64,000 nucleotides of DNA from Spisula solida (lineage: Eukaryota; Mollusca; Bivalvia; Venerida; Mactridae). Positions 34,301-46,271 of this stretch are shown here, piece after piece (position 1 is the stretch's first letter; each line of letters opens with the position of its first letter). The notes under the pieces are model-generated. The model did not search any database. It saw only the letters and a program-made list of their open reading frames with translations, and was not told the origin of the DNA. The translations under genes were made by a program, and so were the position numbers. The stretch spans positions 42,139,822 through 42,203,821 of the forward strand of contig OX365955.1 of NCBI GenBank assembly GCA_947247005.1, written 5' to 3'.

Positions 34301-35820
34301 CATTTATTATTAGAATTTTACATATCTATATGCAAAATACCTTTTTAATTTAATTAGTTAAGTAGAGTTTTAGATAATTAACAAAGAGCTGTGGGAGTGA
34401 GCTGGGGGAGTGTCGAGTCTTCTCTATTATGGAAGAAAACTATGTTACTGACTGAACTGTACAAGTAATATTTCCACATAATAGACAGTCCAACAGTTTT
34501 CATTTATAACTTTATCTAGAAGACAAACCTATAGGGCAATAATTTACACACTTCTCTCTACACTTGGGAGAACACTGATTGCATCACGACAGAGCAATTT
34601 TCTCTTTTAACCAGTAAATTGTTTGAAAGCACAAAATTTGCTGAAATTACACTTAATGCATGAATTAACTTAATTCTCTTGAACATCATTGCTGGTTTTT
34701 CCTTATAGAGAAGAACGTCTAACACATATGATTAACCTCCACATCATATTCGACATCTTTGTGATGAGCTTAAAAGATTAACTGCCATCCAGTGAAATAA
34801 ATCTTTATTCTGAATTCACTGAGAAAAATACGAATATATCCAAAACAGAGAAATAGTGTGTCTTGTATGTAATTGGAGGGCTATACAGTATATCTAAAAC
34901 AGAGAAATATGTAATTGGAGGAGAATCTGAATGATAACTTTGTTCACACAGGAGACACCAGGAGGACGGGGAAAGATGCAAGATTGCTCATATAATTGCT
35001 CACAGTGTATAAAAGAGTCAACTTCCGGGTTATCGCAATAAGGAGTACACGCTGAATTATAGAGTCTTGCAATAGGTTGTACAGTGATAGAGAACTACCA
35101 GATGTTTCAATCACAATAAGTCATACAAGTTGAGTTGTATAGTATCACAATAAGTCATACAGTGATTTGGTTTATATGCAGTGTTGCTCATACAGGCGGG
35201 TAAAGGTGCAAGATCGATCATACATACAAGATATCATCTTCATAAAACATAAATATTCTAACTTTCTTCTAACTATGGCCAGTGTATATAAATTCCTGAA
35301 TTGTCATCCTCAACCCCTTTTTTTTTAAGCCATGCTGACCTTTTTTCCCTTTATAAATCAAACAACCTGACTGCCAAATTGTTTCAAAAGTATCAAAACG
35401 TCTGATCAGTCCAAATTGATTCCTGATTACACATTTTAAAACTAAAAATCTTAAGAAAGATTTAGAAGCATTCAATAATTTAGTAATTTATCTGTCATGG
35501 CCTGTTATAAAATATATACTTAGAGGATTGAGTGATATATGATATCTCAGCAAAGCCACACCCTTAATCCAATTGTTGTTTGTTATTACATTAATATACA
35601 GTACAACATCTCCGTAGCAGCCCTCTGTAGAGCAACAACCTCTCTATTACAACACTGTCAAAATTCCCCGTACTTGATATTTACTATAAATTTAACCCCT
35701 GAACATAGAGCAACCAATGACTTATATTTTCAGGTCTCAATGTCTAATATTTGCAGGTCTCAAAGGGTGTTGCTCTTATTGAAACCAATAAAATCGTGTG
35801 TGTAAAGGACAACTGACAAC
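34301..35820. other. Non-coding stretch with small local duplications
   Basis: TATCTAAAACAGAGAAATA-like text occurs twice near 34840-34910, and CACAATAAGTCATAC twice near 35110-35160. No gene recognised in frames 35269-35475 or 35539-35805. Confidence 0.35.
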
Positions 35821-35825
35821 AAATG

Positions 35826-36456
35826 TACGTGGGTAGATCCAAAAGTAATGTCACTGTTCCACTGGTGAGTTTATTTGTCGGCGTACGTCAATGAAATTTA
35901 TATCAAAATGTAAAGTAATTCAATTCTGATTAATATCATTTGTGTCATATTGTTTGAATATTAAAATAGCATTATATAGACATTCAAAATATACCACTGA
36001 CGTCATGTCGCCGCACCTGAAAATGACGTTATTTTTCCAGCGTATAATTACAGTTGATGAGACATGGGTGTATTTCTATGACCCTGAAACAAGACAGGCC
36101 TGTAACAACGTGTTTTCCTCACTACATAAAGACTCTAGTATGTAAATGTGTTTAAAAAATGGTTGAACAGACATGATCGATGTATAGAGCATCAATGACG
36201 ATACTTTGAAAAGGAATGATGTAAGTAACATCAAATTTTGTTTACGACGTCGTTGACGTCATTGGCTTGCGGCGATTTCCGTTAGTAGGCTTCCTATGTA
36301 CGCGTATATCTCAATAACAAATAATTGCACTATCCTGAAATTTGGTCATTACATTGGAATTAGATTAATGTAGCTACATGTAAAATTGTGATGTTTTATT
36401 TACAGTATACACGATTTTACAGCACCAGTGACATTACTTTTGGATCTCCCCACGTA
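35826..36456 (+). mobile_element. Deleted mariner-type transposon with intact ends
   Basis: The left end CGTGGGTAGATCCAAAAGTA (from 35828) and the right end (to 36454) are inverted repeats of about 29 bp with one mismatch, flanked by TA on both sides as in Tc1/mariner insertions. The interior keeps a transposase scrap at about 36030-36095 reading ITVDETWVYFYDPETRQ, which matches the mariner block carrying the first catalytic Asp. The rest of the transposase is missing, so it cannot be autonomous. Confidence 0.88.
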
Positions 36457-36570
36457 TTACATTCTTGTTACATTTATAAGATATGTGTACAATCAAACCT
36501 ACAATACAGAGCATCTGACAATAAAGATCACAATAGGAAAACCTGTCAGGTAGTAATTGTCAACAAAATA

Positions 36571-36633
36571 TAAAGAATTCTAATTTGGACTTAAGTTTAA
36601 GATTTCCGTTAGTGCTTTGATAAAACTGTACCC
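36571..36633. mobile_element. Right half of a GTTTTATCAAAGCAC-family MITE
   Basis: AAAGAATTCTAATTTGGACT...TAGTGCTTTGATAAAACTGTACCC matches the right end of the copies at 26368 and 30758. No left half is present; it sits between the mariner remnant and the next TIR element. Confidence 0.75.
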
Positions 36634-36667
36634 AGAGCTGAGTTAGAGTTTCTCAAACTAAGGAGAT

Positions 36668-36940
36668 CAGGGCTGGTATTCACAAAGCTTCTTAAGTGAA
36701 AACTTAAATATTTTGACTTAAGTTAAAAATTTGTACAGTTTATATATATGTCCCACAATTTGAAGAAAAATCCATGTTTTCTTAATGATTATAGTAGCTG
36801 TTTATGTAATGCTTCAAAACTATGTAAAATATTAGTCATCTTGATTTACTTGCTTAGCAGATACACTTTAGAAAATTTTAAGATTTTAAAAATTTTCTAA
36901 GTTTTCTGCTAAGATGCTTTGTGAATACAACCCCAGCTCT
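36668..36940. mobile_element. MITE with GGTATTCACAAAGC ends
   Basis: The left end GGGCTGGTATTCACAAAGCT and the inverse of the right end (GGGGTTGTATTCACAAAGCA) match over about 25 bp. Subterminal TCTTA/TAAG and AAAATTTT blocks extend the symmetry. Non-coding. Confidence 0.75.
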
Positions 36941-37785
36941 ACAGGATAATAGAGTCATTGTTTCTATTACTATACAACCTTTAATAGATTAGTCGCTGAA
37001 TACCGACTGTCTAGCCAAATAGCAAGAGTGGTATAATTCCTGGCAAGAAAAAGCCACTTATATACAAATAAATTCATCAACTCTAATCATATCCTAACGA
37101 TATCTGACTAATTCCTGACCAGGCCATAAGTCTCGCACGATTACTGTCAGAAATCATAGCTCATATATCATACATTCCGTGCCGTGAGAGAAAAATATTG
37201 CCTCCTTTAATTTCCTACGTTTTTCATTTTTGCCTACCCTGAAGAATACTAAAGTAACAGAAGGACAATGTATCAAAACTACATCACATAATTGTATCTG
37301 AACTAGGGAATTTTGCTGATTTCTTACTTATAGAATAAAAGCATTATATTCGTCATAATTGTCAATATAAGTTTGTCATAGGACCAATTACGCTCGCCAC
37401 GAGACAAATATGTTCCTATAGTGATTGGCGAACCTTTTAGATACTTTTTGTTGTCAGCTAGTTCCTCCCTGATTTCTCTCAGCATGGAAACTCAAGCATA
37501 AATGCATTACGTACCAAGACCTGTAGTTGAGCAACATTGATAATAATACAACAAAAATAAAATGGGCAAAAAGCTTTTAGATGTTACAGTTCATAAGGGT
37601 CATTGCTTTAGAGCAATTTGAAGAACTTTGTTCCAAGTTCACTAAGAGCAGACCTAAAGCTGAAGTTATTCAAAAATTCAATTGTTTCTGTCTGATTCAA
37701 GATTTCAGAAAATATAAGGAGATGTTAAGCTGACTAAAATTAAGGCTTTGGAATCCTTTCATTCCTGACACATACGGACTACCGT
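36941..37785. other. AT-rich non-coding stretch
   Basis: No gene or repeat recognised. Confidence 0.35.
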
Positions 37786-38238
37786 ATAAACAGGGTTCCC
37801 ACAAATTTTCTTAGATAGAATTCCCTGACTTTTCCCTGATGTTTCCCTGACCACAGAGCAGTTTTCCCTGACTTTTTTGAGTGAAAAAGGGAAACAGCAT
37901 CTTTTTGTTGGAGCAAAATATGGCAATAAAAAAGAGAAAAGGAGGCTACATTTGCTTTACATGGAACAAAAATGTTTAAGGTGGCAATTTTAAGGCAGTT
38001 GATTGACATAAAGTTATTACAACTTAGAATTATTCCAAGCGTGCATAGCGAGTGAGGATTTTATTCAGTGTAGGTATTTTCTTGATAGAAAATGACACTT
38101 TTTGACAGCTTCAATGAAAAATTCCCTGACTTTTCCCTGACTTTTGCTCAGTTTCCCCGACTTAATTCCAAAATTCCCTGACTTTTCCCTGACCTTGAAA
38201 AAATTATGTTTTTCCCTGATCGTGGGAACCCTGATAAA
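37786..38238. mobile_element. TIR element with CAGGGTTCCCAC ends
   Basis: CAGGGTTCCCAC at 37791 and GTGGGAACCCTG ending at 38233 are exact inverses, flanked on both sides by ATAAA. The interior repeats TTCCCTGACTTTTCCCTGA near both ends. The two short minus-strand frames (37779-38009, 38065-38253) are translations of this repeat and have no transposase signature. Confidence 0.8.
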
Positions 38239-38424
38239 CCTACATTTCAGCAATTGGAAAGTTTACGAAAATTAGCCATATTAGTAAAGCACAGTGGAAA
38301 TATGTTGTGAATCAATTGCATCAAAACTTGAACTGGGTTTTTACCTTGGGCATCAAGCAAGGGGAGATCATTCTACTAATACAGTATGTTGTGCCTGAGA
38401 ATGAACCAATTACCTTGTGTCTCA

Positions 38425-39080
38425 GAGGTGTTTGTGGTCTAATATTGAGCCCAAAACCTCATGCATAAGAGGTCTCTATTACCTGAGATCTAACCCACAA
38501 CCTCACATATTATAGAGGTCTTCATTACCCAAGATCGAACCCACAACTTCACGCATTAGAGGTTTTCCTTGCATGTGATTGAACCCACAACCTCATGCAT
38601 TAGAGGTCTCTATTATCTGAAGTTGAACCCACAACCTCATGCATTAGAGGTTTTTGTGGCCTTAGATCAAACCCATGACCTCACATATTATAAAGGTCTT
38701 TGTTACCCGAGATCGAACCCACAACCTAACGCATCAGAGGTTTTCGTTATCTGAGATTGTACTCGCAACCTCATGCATTAGGTCTTTGTGGCCCGAGATC
38801 GAATCCACAATCTCATGCATTAGATGGCTTCGTTGCCTGAGATCAAACCCACAACCTCACGCATTAGAGGTCTTTGTGGCCCGCGATCGAACCCAAAATC
38901 TTACACATTAGAGGTCTTCGTTGCCTGAGATCGAACCATAAACCTTAGGCATAAGACGTTTTCGTGCATTCGTCGTCTGTGATTGAACCCACAACCTTAC
39001 TAATTGGGAGGTTTTTGTGGCCCAAGATTGCACTCAAAACCTTATGCATTAGGTCTTTGTGGCCTAAGATCGACATTAAG
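38425..39080. repeat. Minisatellite, about 44-bp unit with tRNA-like B box, about 15 copies
   Basis: The unit is CCTGAGATCGAACCCACAAC followed by CTCATGCATTAGAGG and TCTTTGTGG. On the minus strand it reads CTAATGCATGAGG...GTGGGTTCGATCTC, very like the anticodon-to-T-arm part of a tRNA, with GGTTCGATCTC matching the RNA polymerase III B box. Plus-strand frames over it are incidental. Confidence 0.93.
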
Positions 39081-39660
39081 GTTATAAGCCACATACATGT
39101 TCAATACCAGTATTCAGAGCACAAAATCAATTCACACTGGTATCCCTCATCCTTAAACATCTGCCATACCTCAAAATATGTCTGCATATTAGAAGGAAAT
39201 TTCTAGCAGTAAATAGATATAATATGTCACAATGACAGATTCCCAAGTACCATTAGCATTGTCTGTAACACTGAAAATTATGATTTCTAAGCAAATGGAC
39301 CACTGATTTGGCTTGCTTCTGTCAGCTTTATGGCAAATCAAAGACAACTGGCTCACATTCTGTCTGAATGAGGAAACAAAAATATAAAGAAATAAAGCAT
39401 GATAAAGTTAATGCTCCAAGAAATTTTCGGGAATTTTTTGAAAACTGCCTCATGATTATATTTGTGGTATCCATATTCTTGTCTATTGCAATTCCAAAAA
39501 TACGAGAATGATGGGAAAACTCATTGACATATTGTATCTGATGGAAAGAATCTGCTACTTAGAGGAGCATCACATATATATCAATGTTTGTTGCTAAAAC
39601 CTTTATGTCACATTGACATGATTCTGGCCAAATCTGACCTGGACTGACCAATTGTCAACT
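39081..39660. other. AT-rich non-coding stretch
   Basis: No gene or repeat recognised. Confidence 0.35.
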
Positions 39661-39666
39661 GTAATC

Positions 39667-40695
39667 AGACTGACAGACTGAATGTCTGGCCGAATCAGTC
39701 CGAATGACTGGCAGAACCAGTCTGAATGTCTGACAGAACAAGTCCAAATGTCTTGCGGAACCAGTCCAAATGTCTGGCAGAACCAGACCAAATGTCTGGC
39801 AGAACCAGACCAAATGTCTGGCAGAACCAGTCTAAATGTCTGACAGAACCAGTCGAAATGACGGACAGAACCAGACCAAATGTCTGACAGAACCAGTCTA
39901 AATGTCTGGCAGAACCAGTCCAAATGTCTGGCAGAACCAGTCCAAATGTCTGGCAGAACCAGACCAAATGTCAGGCAGAACCAGTCCAAATGTCTGACAG
40001 AACCAGACCAAATGTCTGACAGAACCAGTCCAAATGTCTGGCAGAACCAGACCAAATGTCTGGCAGAACCAGTCCAAATGTCTGGCAGAACCAGTCCAAA
40101 TGTCAGGCAGAACCAGTCCAAATGTCTGACAGAACCAGACCAAATGTCTGACAGAACCAGTCCAAATGTCTGGCAGAACCAGACCAAATGTCTGGCAGAA
40201 CCAGTCCAAATGTCTGGCAGAACCAGTCCAAATGTCTGACAGAACCAGTCTAAATGTCTGACAGAACCAGTCCAAATGTCTGGCAGAACCAGTCCAAATG
40301 TCTGACAGAACCAGTTCAAATGTCTGGCAGAACCAGTCCAAATGTCTGACAGAACCAGTCTAAATGTCTGGCAGAACCAGTCCAAATGTCTGGCGAAACA
40401 AGCCTGATTGTCTGACAGAACCAGTCCAAATGTCTGGCGAAACAAGCCTGATTGTCTGACAGAACCAGTCCAAATGTCTGACAGAACCAGTCTAAATGTC
40501 TGACAGAACCAGTTCAAATGTCTGGCAGAACCAGTCCAAATGTCTGGCAGAACCAGTCCAAATATATGGCAGAACCAGTCCAAATGTCTGGCAGAACCAG
40601 ACCAAATGTCTGGCAGAACCAGTCTTAATGTCCGACAGAACCAGTCCAAATGTCAGGCAGAACCAGTCCAAATGTCTGACAGAACCAGTTGAAAT
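39667..40695. repeat. Minisatellite, 22-bp unit, about 47 copies
   Basis: The unit is CAGAACCAGTCCAAATGTCTGG with single-base variants (TCTGAC, ACCAGACC). As the unit is not a multiple of three and lacks stops, all three minus-strand frames open, producing a 22-residue super-repeat and a 348-codon frame. I treat this as non-coding. Confidence 0.95.
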
Positions 40696-40864
40696 GACAA
40701 ATACAGCTTATCAATTGCCAATCAACAGGCACTTTCATATGTAATAACAATACATCAAAAAGTATTGTTAACAATATAGGCAAAATAAGCTAATTATACT
40801 AAGGAACGAAAACAACTTCAACTTGTACAGAGATTGTACTAACTTGCTCATTAGTGAACAAGTG

Positions 40865-40962
40865 ATGGCAAATGTAACCTGTTCAAACCAGAATCGAACC
40901 TGGATTCCGCAGATGACAAGCAAGTGCTCCACAGTGGTTAACCAGACAGCCTTCTTCCTACA
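40865..40962 (-). mobile_element. tRNA-derived SINE fragment
   Basis: On the minus strand TCTGGTTAACCACTGTGGAG...GCACTTGC is followed by AATCCAGGTTCGATTCTGG, a near-perfect B box with T-stem-like flanks. The spacing and the missing acceptor stem argue against a functional tRNA. Confidence 0.55.
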
Positions 40963-41006
40963 CATTAACTTAGATCAGACCACTTCTTTATCAATCATTT
41001 CCTGTA

Positions 41007-41255
41007 TACTGTAAACCAAGAAATTATTTCGTGCGATTTAATTTCACAGAGTTCTCGAGTGGTAGAATTTCACAAAATTAAGTTGCCGCGAAAGTGCTAA
41101 AAACATTAATATGGACATTGAAAGAAACTTAAAAGCGCGAACATTTGTAGTCGCAAATATGTCGACGATAAGCAAAACGCGAAAGTTAGCATTCACGAAA
41201 GTAAAGTAAATTGGTTGTTAGCATTCACGAAAGTAAATTGGTTAACAGTATACAG
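41007..41255. mobile_element. TIR element, TACTGTAAACCAA family, copy C
   Basis: It starts TACTGTAAACCAAGAAATTA and ends AAGTAAATTGGTTAACAGTA; the last ~27 bp (GTTAGCATTCACGAAAGTAA...TTGGTT) is duplicated in tandem. Opposite orientation to copies A and B. Confidence 0.85.
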
Positions 41256-42240
41256 TATATATATGTATATATATACATGTACATTTCTCAAAGTATGGAA
41301 GGTATGATAATTAGAGACAAAGGGTAATTTACGTACTGCAACATCCATGCCTTCAAGGAGGTATAATATTAGAGAATGTCACGTTTCATGCATGTGATTC
41401 ACAGAATGCTATGTTTAAAAATACGAAAGTGCGAAGATAAACAGGAAGAATTGACGGCTACGTACACGTTAGGTAAACGTACATTATCTAGAATGTCTGT
41501 CAAGCAAGAGTTTATTGAGTTAAACGCCATTTCTTAAGAATTTTTCAGTTATACAGTCAACTGTCATTATCAGGAACTCGTTTATATCAAAGTTTTTTGG
41601 AAGTCCTGATTTTTCCCTTCTTTGTCTATGTGAAATCTTGTCAAATATCTCAAAGTTTTGTCTCGAAGGTTTTCGTTATCTCGATTCATATTTAGGTTCT
41701 GATTAACAAATTCCCACCTTTAATCTATTGTTCAACTCGAAGTAGGGTCGAAATCTGATGTATATGACTGGTGTTGAATGTTTTCACACCTTGCCAATGT
41801 GAAAATTTCAACCTCGAAAATTTACCTGTAATTTTCACATGTTCCATTGTTGATTAATTAAGTGTTTGCATCAATTTGCACAAACATGTCATGTAGATTC
41901 AAGATGGGACCAACACCAATAAGAGTTTTAAACAGGGAATACCCCCAGACATGCTAAAACCCATTTTAACTCGCATCATGACTTTGACTATAGCAAACAA
42001 ATGGCTCTCGAACTGACTCAAATTTTACATTTTTTTCTTTCTATTGGTTTAACCACGCCTTAATCTAGAAAGCACAGTTTATGACAGAAAATCATGACTT
42101 CGTCCGGATCAAAATGGCTTTCAAAGTTATCTCGAATTTTCGTTATGCCAAAGAATTTTTTTTTACATTCCACACCTTCTGACAAATATTCCTACCACGT
42201 TTGATAATTATTGTAGCAGAAATACTTGAGTTATGAGAAA
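41256..42240. other. AT-rich non-coding stretch
   Basis: No gene recognised. Confidence 0.35.
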
Positions 42241-42635
42241 CAAAAGCAAAAGTTTATCATTTCAAGGGCCAAAACTCTGCTAATACAAGTCAGATCCAAA
42301 TGAAAATATTTAGGTTGACAACTACACATACTGACAAAATTTCCAACAAAATTTGAAGACTGTAGGTTAAATATGAGCGACGCAAGCAAAATTTCATCAT
42401 TTCAAGGGCAATAACTCTGCTAATACTGGTCATACCTGAATAAAAATACATAGGTGTACAACTACTCATACTGACTAATATGACTATGAACTTTGAAGAC
42501 TGTTGCACAATTACTATTCAAGTAACAGACAAAACACTTTTCATTTTGGAATGGAAGGATGGACAGATGGACTGACGGACAGACAAGGGCAAATCTATAT
42601 GCCCCCGTCTCAAATATTTGATGGGAGCATAAAAA
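42241..42635 (+). mobile_element. Dispersed bivalve-type repeat (AAGGGCAATAACTCTGC family)
   Basis: TTTCAAGGGCCAAAACTCTGC and TTTCAAGGGCAATAACTCTGC start two ~150-bp half-units, each with ACAACTACxCATACTGAC and TTTGAAGACTGT. They are followed by GGATGGACAGATGG...GACGGACAGACAAGGGCAAA, ATATGCCCCC and ATGGGAGCATAAAA. Motif order fits a common molluscan repeat. Confidence 0.6.
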
Positions 42636-43620
42636 TAAATTCACAATACCTATGATATGAGCAGTATTAGAGCAGGGAGGGGCTGATTGCGCAATAATCC
42701 TAGACTGGAAACAATTTCATTAACCACTGCAGCAGTAACTGCCACAAACATAACGCAGAGAGATCAGTTAGCAGGACACATTGTTTGCTACCTTCATGTT
42801 GAAATGGCATCACAAAATTGATCCAAGCCAACAAAAAACTCAAATTAACTTAGAAAAGTGAATTAAAAATCAACGGAAACTCACCTGGGACGTAAAACAG
42901 ATCACTATATGTCATACGCAATCCATTCCCACCAAAAACATGCACCAGTTATTTCCCCAAAACCAAATAAAATTCAATTACAGTCCTGTGTATTCTAAGT
43001 TTTTAACCATTTTTCATCAGATGATCTATGCATAAAATCACCTCCCTCTTGAATTCACAGCCATCTAAAACCCGAGTCATTAAATTATCCACTATGCTTA
43101 ACAAAGTTGCACTTTTCACCACAAACATATATGCAATTATTCTAATAGCATTGCTGAGTATTTTAGCAGACATTGAAAATAAAGCCGCTACATCTGGTGG
43201 CACGTTAATGTGGCTAGCAGACAATCATATGAAACGTAACACTCTAGTCATCTAATTCAGGCAAGATCTGCGATAATATACAAAGGGAAGCATTTATTAC
43301 ATTAATTTACCCTCCGACAGTTGCTTTTTATTTCAATTCAATTTTACTTCACAAGCCTTGAATGCATGCTTTCAGTGTAGATTCTTATTTTTTCATATAT
43401 TTTTTTTTCACTTCCCTAGGAGAAAATATGCAAGATAAATCTTGTTTGGTAAGTGAAACTTAACATATGGTGAATGCTCTAGCAATGATAGTAGGAGAAG
43501 TTAAGCCCCTTGGACTTTTTTAAAATATTAAACTTATATCAGACAAAAATATTTCAACTGAAATTTCTTTAAAATTAAGTTTGTGAACATTTAATTAAAT
43601 GAAAGAATTGAAGTTCCAGG
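42636..43620. other. AT-rich non-coding stretch
   Basis: Overlapping short frames at 43003-43255 on both strands carry no recognised domain. Confidence 0.35.
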
Positions 43621-43626
43621 TCGTTA

Positions 43627-43695
43627 CCATACCAAGAGGTTATATCATACTTAGAGGTTGTATCATACCCAGAGGTTGTACTATACCTAGAGGAC
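43627..43695. repeat. Short tandem repeat, about 22-bp unit, about 3 copies
   Basis: ATACCxAGAGGTTGTATCAT recurs with substitutions. Confidence 0.8.
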
Positions 43696-43708
43696 ATATA
43701 AAATACAA

Positions 43709-44176
43709 ATGTAAAATCACATATTTTCGTGGGTATTAAATTTGGAATTTGATCAAAAAGCATTTTCGTAAATTTGTGGATTACAAAACATGAACAAGAG
43801 GGCCCTTGGGCCCTAGGTTGCTCACCTGTTGTAGCAGTGCATGCAAGCCCTGTGATTTGACCTTGTGACCTAGTTTAGACCCCGGATGACCCAATATTGA
43901 ACTTGACCTAGATTTTGTTGATATAATCATTGTGACCAAGTCTCATAAAGATTAGGTCAAAATTGTGACCTCTAGTGTCTACACAAGCAAATTGTTGACG
44001 AACGACGAATGACATGCGACGGACGAAGAGTGATCACAAAAGCTCACTCTGTGACAGGTGAGCTAAAAATGGCAAACCCATGTTCTATGGCTGAGAGTTC
44101 GATTAATCCTGGGAATTCGATTTTGTAGTCGATCAAAAATTTTTTAACTCCCTCGAAAAATAATCATTTTACAGTA
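43709..44176. mobile_element. TIR element of the 2649-2862 family, interrupted by a second element
   Basis: The left end ATGTAAAATCACATATTTTC...TTTGATCAAAAAG and the inverse of the right end (CTGTAAAATGATTATTTTTC...TTTGATCGAC) match each other and the element at 2649-2862. The segment 43793-44070 in the middle is an unrelated repeat. Confidence 0.7.
43793..44070. mobile_element. GGGCCCTTGGGCCC / GCTCACCTGT dispersed element, nested
   Basis: It begins AACAAGAGGGCCCTTGGGCC and TAGGTTGCTCACCTGT, and ends TGACAGGTGAGCTAAAAATG, so GCTCACCTGT is inverted at both ends. The interior has the GACGAACGACGAATGACATG...GACGGACGA tract and CACAAAAGCTCACTCTGTGA. I recognise the family from bivalve genomes. 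Confidence 0.72.
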
Positions 44177-44414
44177 CAGCATTATATACCACCATTTCTC
44201 TCCCTCCTAGAAGTCTATATTATTTCATTCTCTATTTAGACAGGTAATGTCTTACTAATTAAATTAATTATCTCTGGAGTGCAGTTAAGTGTGGGTCATT
44301 AAACGGGATTTAGAAAACCTCTATGATATAATATGTAGATAACAGAAATATTCATAGATCTATAACGCGAAACCTGTGAACATACATACACATAAAAGGG
44401 ACAGTGGATCAAGC

Positions 44415-44548
44415 TCCCTTATGGTGATTGCATTGTGATGGCCGTGATTGCACTGTAACGGTCGTGATTGCACTGTGACGGTTGTGATTGCAGTGTGACG
44501 GTCGTGATTGCACTGAGACAGTGACGCTCTTGATTGCACTGTGACGGT
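44415..44548. repeat. Minisatellite, 20-bp unit, about 6 copies
   Basis: GTGATTGCACTGTGACGGTC and variants. Confidence 0.93.
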
Positions 44549-46265
44549 TTTATGACAATTAAATGACCTCACAATTAAAGGGGGGTCAAACCAGCCGTGT
44601 AAGGATCAGAACAGACTTTGGCAATTAGAAGTACTGCATATATCATGTGGTCACTGTTATGAGATGACTAAACTTTCTCAAAATACTAATGAAATAAATT
44701 CAGGGAAAGGGATTTCAAACAAACCAACATAATTAATTATACTTAACACAGATAATTTATACCATATTGCACACGCAAACGTTAGTTTGAACGAGTATTA
44801 AAGATTACAGCATCACAATAAATGTCTTAAAAGGTTCATTAAAATGAAATAAAGAATTCTAGTTCCTGTAACATATGTATCGCGCTTCAGCTAGTATGGA
44901 AATCAGGTTAGGAATAATGGTGCACTATTGCCAGGGTGTGCTGCAGTAATCCTTTTATTGCATGTTTCAGTCTTTCTCCAACGCAAATCAAATTAATAGA
45001 AAACATAATTACAAAAAGGGGGGTACAGTACCTTTAAGACACAATTACAAAATGTAATTATCTCCAATAGTCGTGTGTTATTGATAAATCCACAAACATT
45101 TCAATCAAAATCCCATTCCATCGAAATCATTTAATGAAACTGAAAACACGAATACCATAAAAGTAAATGAAATAGACGGGAAAAGTGAATGACATGAATA
45201 CTGAAGACACTGGTTCCCACTTCGAATGCTGAGAGTTTATTATTAAGAATCACTTAGCAAGCCGGAACCCAGAAACTCCAACCTTCTTATTTTGATCACA
45301 AATCACACACAGAAAAAGGCGCAAAAAGATGAAGAGAGAGAAAAAAACACACAATGATGATGTTCATTAAGGGATTCTTAGACACAAGAAATTATGTATC
45401 GCCTTCCAGTACAGTTTTCCTGACAACTGTATGTCTTGATTTCGATTCATTAGGACGAGTGTTATCAGTACTCGGGGATTCACAGCCGAATTGAAACCAC
45501 AGAAACTTTGCTATAAACATTGCACCAGCTTACACACACACCTACTAATGAGACTAAAAACCAGCCTTGTTACTACTGGAATCGGTATAATTAGATATGA
45601 TAATATGATAAAGTCAGCTTACTTCTACACTAAATTACCAAAACCTTTGTAAAAAACTTCGTCTAAAATGCTCATAATTAGAATTTGAGGCAGCAAAAAT
45701 GTTTCATTTTCGTACATTTGTGAGGGTAATTGCTTTATTTATCTGCCGTATTATCAACAAATATATCAAATAAGTACACTATTAAACATAAATTGTCATC
45801 TTGATTTAAACCATGGTTCCCGTTACATCATTCAAATAGTTGTCTTCATTGTGTAGCTATTAAAGAGTATAGTGAATACAAAGTTAAAAGTTGTAATACA
45901 TATTATTCAATGTAAACGATTATTTCCATTTATGGACAACTTTTATTACCGCTGCTAAAAAGCAGTCCTTAATTAATATTGTAAGCTAAAAATAATAATC
46001 CTGGTAAAAAAATAGGTAGCTATTCAAGTTTCAATTTTTCTCTTAATTTGACCATCAGAATGTCTATTGCACTCTTGATTTATTTTTAGATTTAAAGTTG
46101 TTCTTACATTTTTTAGTTATTTATCATTTTTGTAACTCAGTTTTAAATATCAGTCATTCCAATATGGTGCATATCCAATATTGTATCTATAAGAACGGAT
46201 AGATTTAAGTTCTGAGCAGGATACAATTTGCCATACAAAATCAGTGGTCAGTTTTCAGGTGTTAT
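44549..46265. other. AT-rich non-coding stretch
   Basis: A fragment resembling the 2649-2862 family (ATCCCATTCCATCGAAATCA) lies near 45110. Otherwise nothing recognised. Confidence 0.35.
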
Positions 46266-46271
46266 AGCAAC

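Noticed and set aside
39603..40649. 348-codon open frame rich in Trp, Phe, Cys
   Set aside because: It lies entirely over a 22-bp tandem repeat that opens several frames on both strands; no start context, splice sites or known domain.
40865..40962. Functional tRNA gene on the minus strand
   Set aside because: Only the B-box half is good; the acceptor stem does not pair and A/B spacing is off. Best read as a SINE fragment. The heads at 32160-32228, 47280 and 55839 were rejected as tRNA genes for the same reason.
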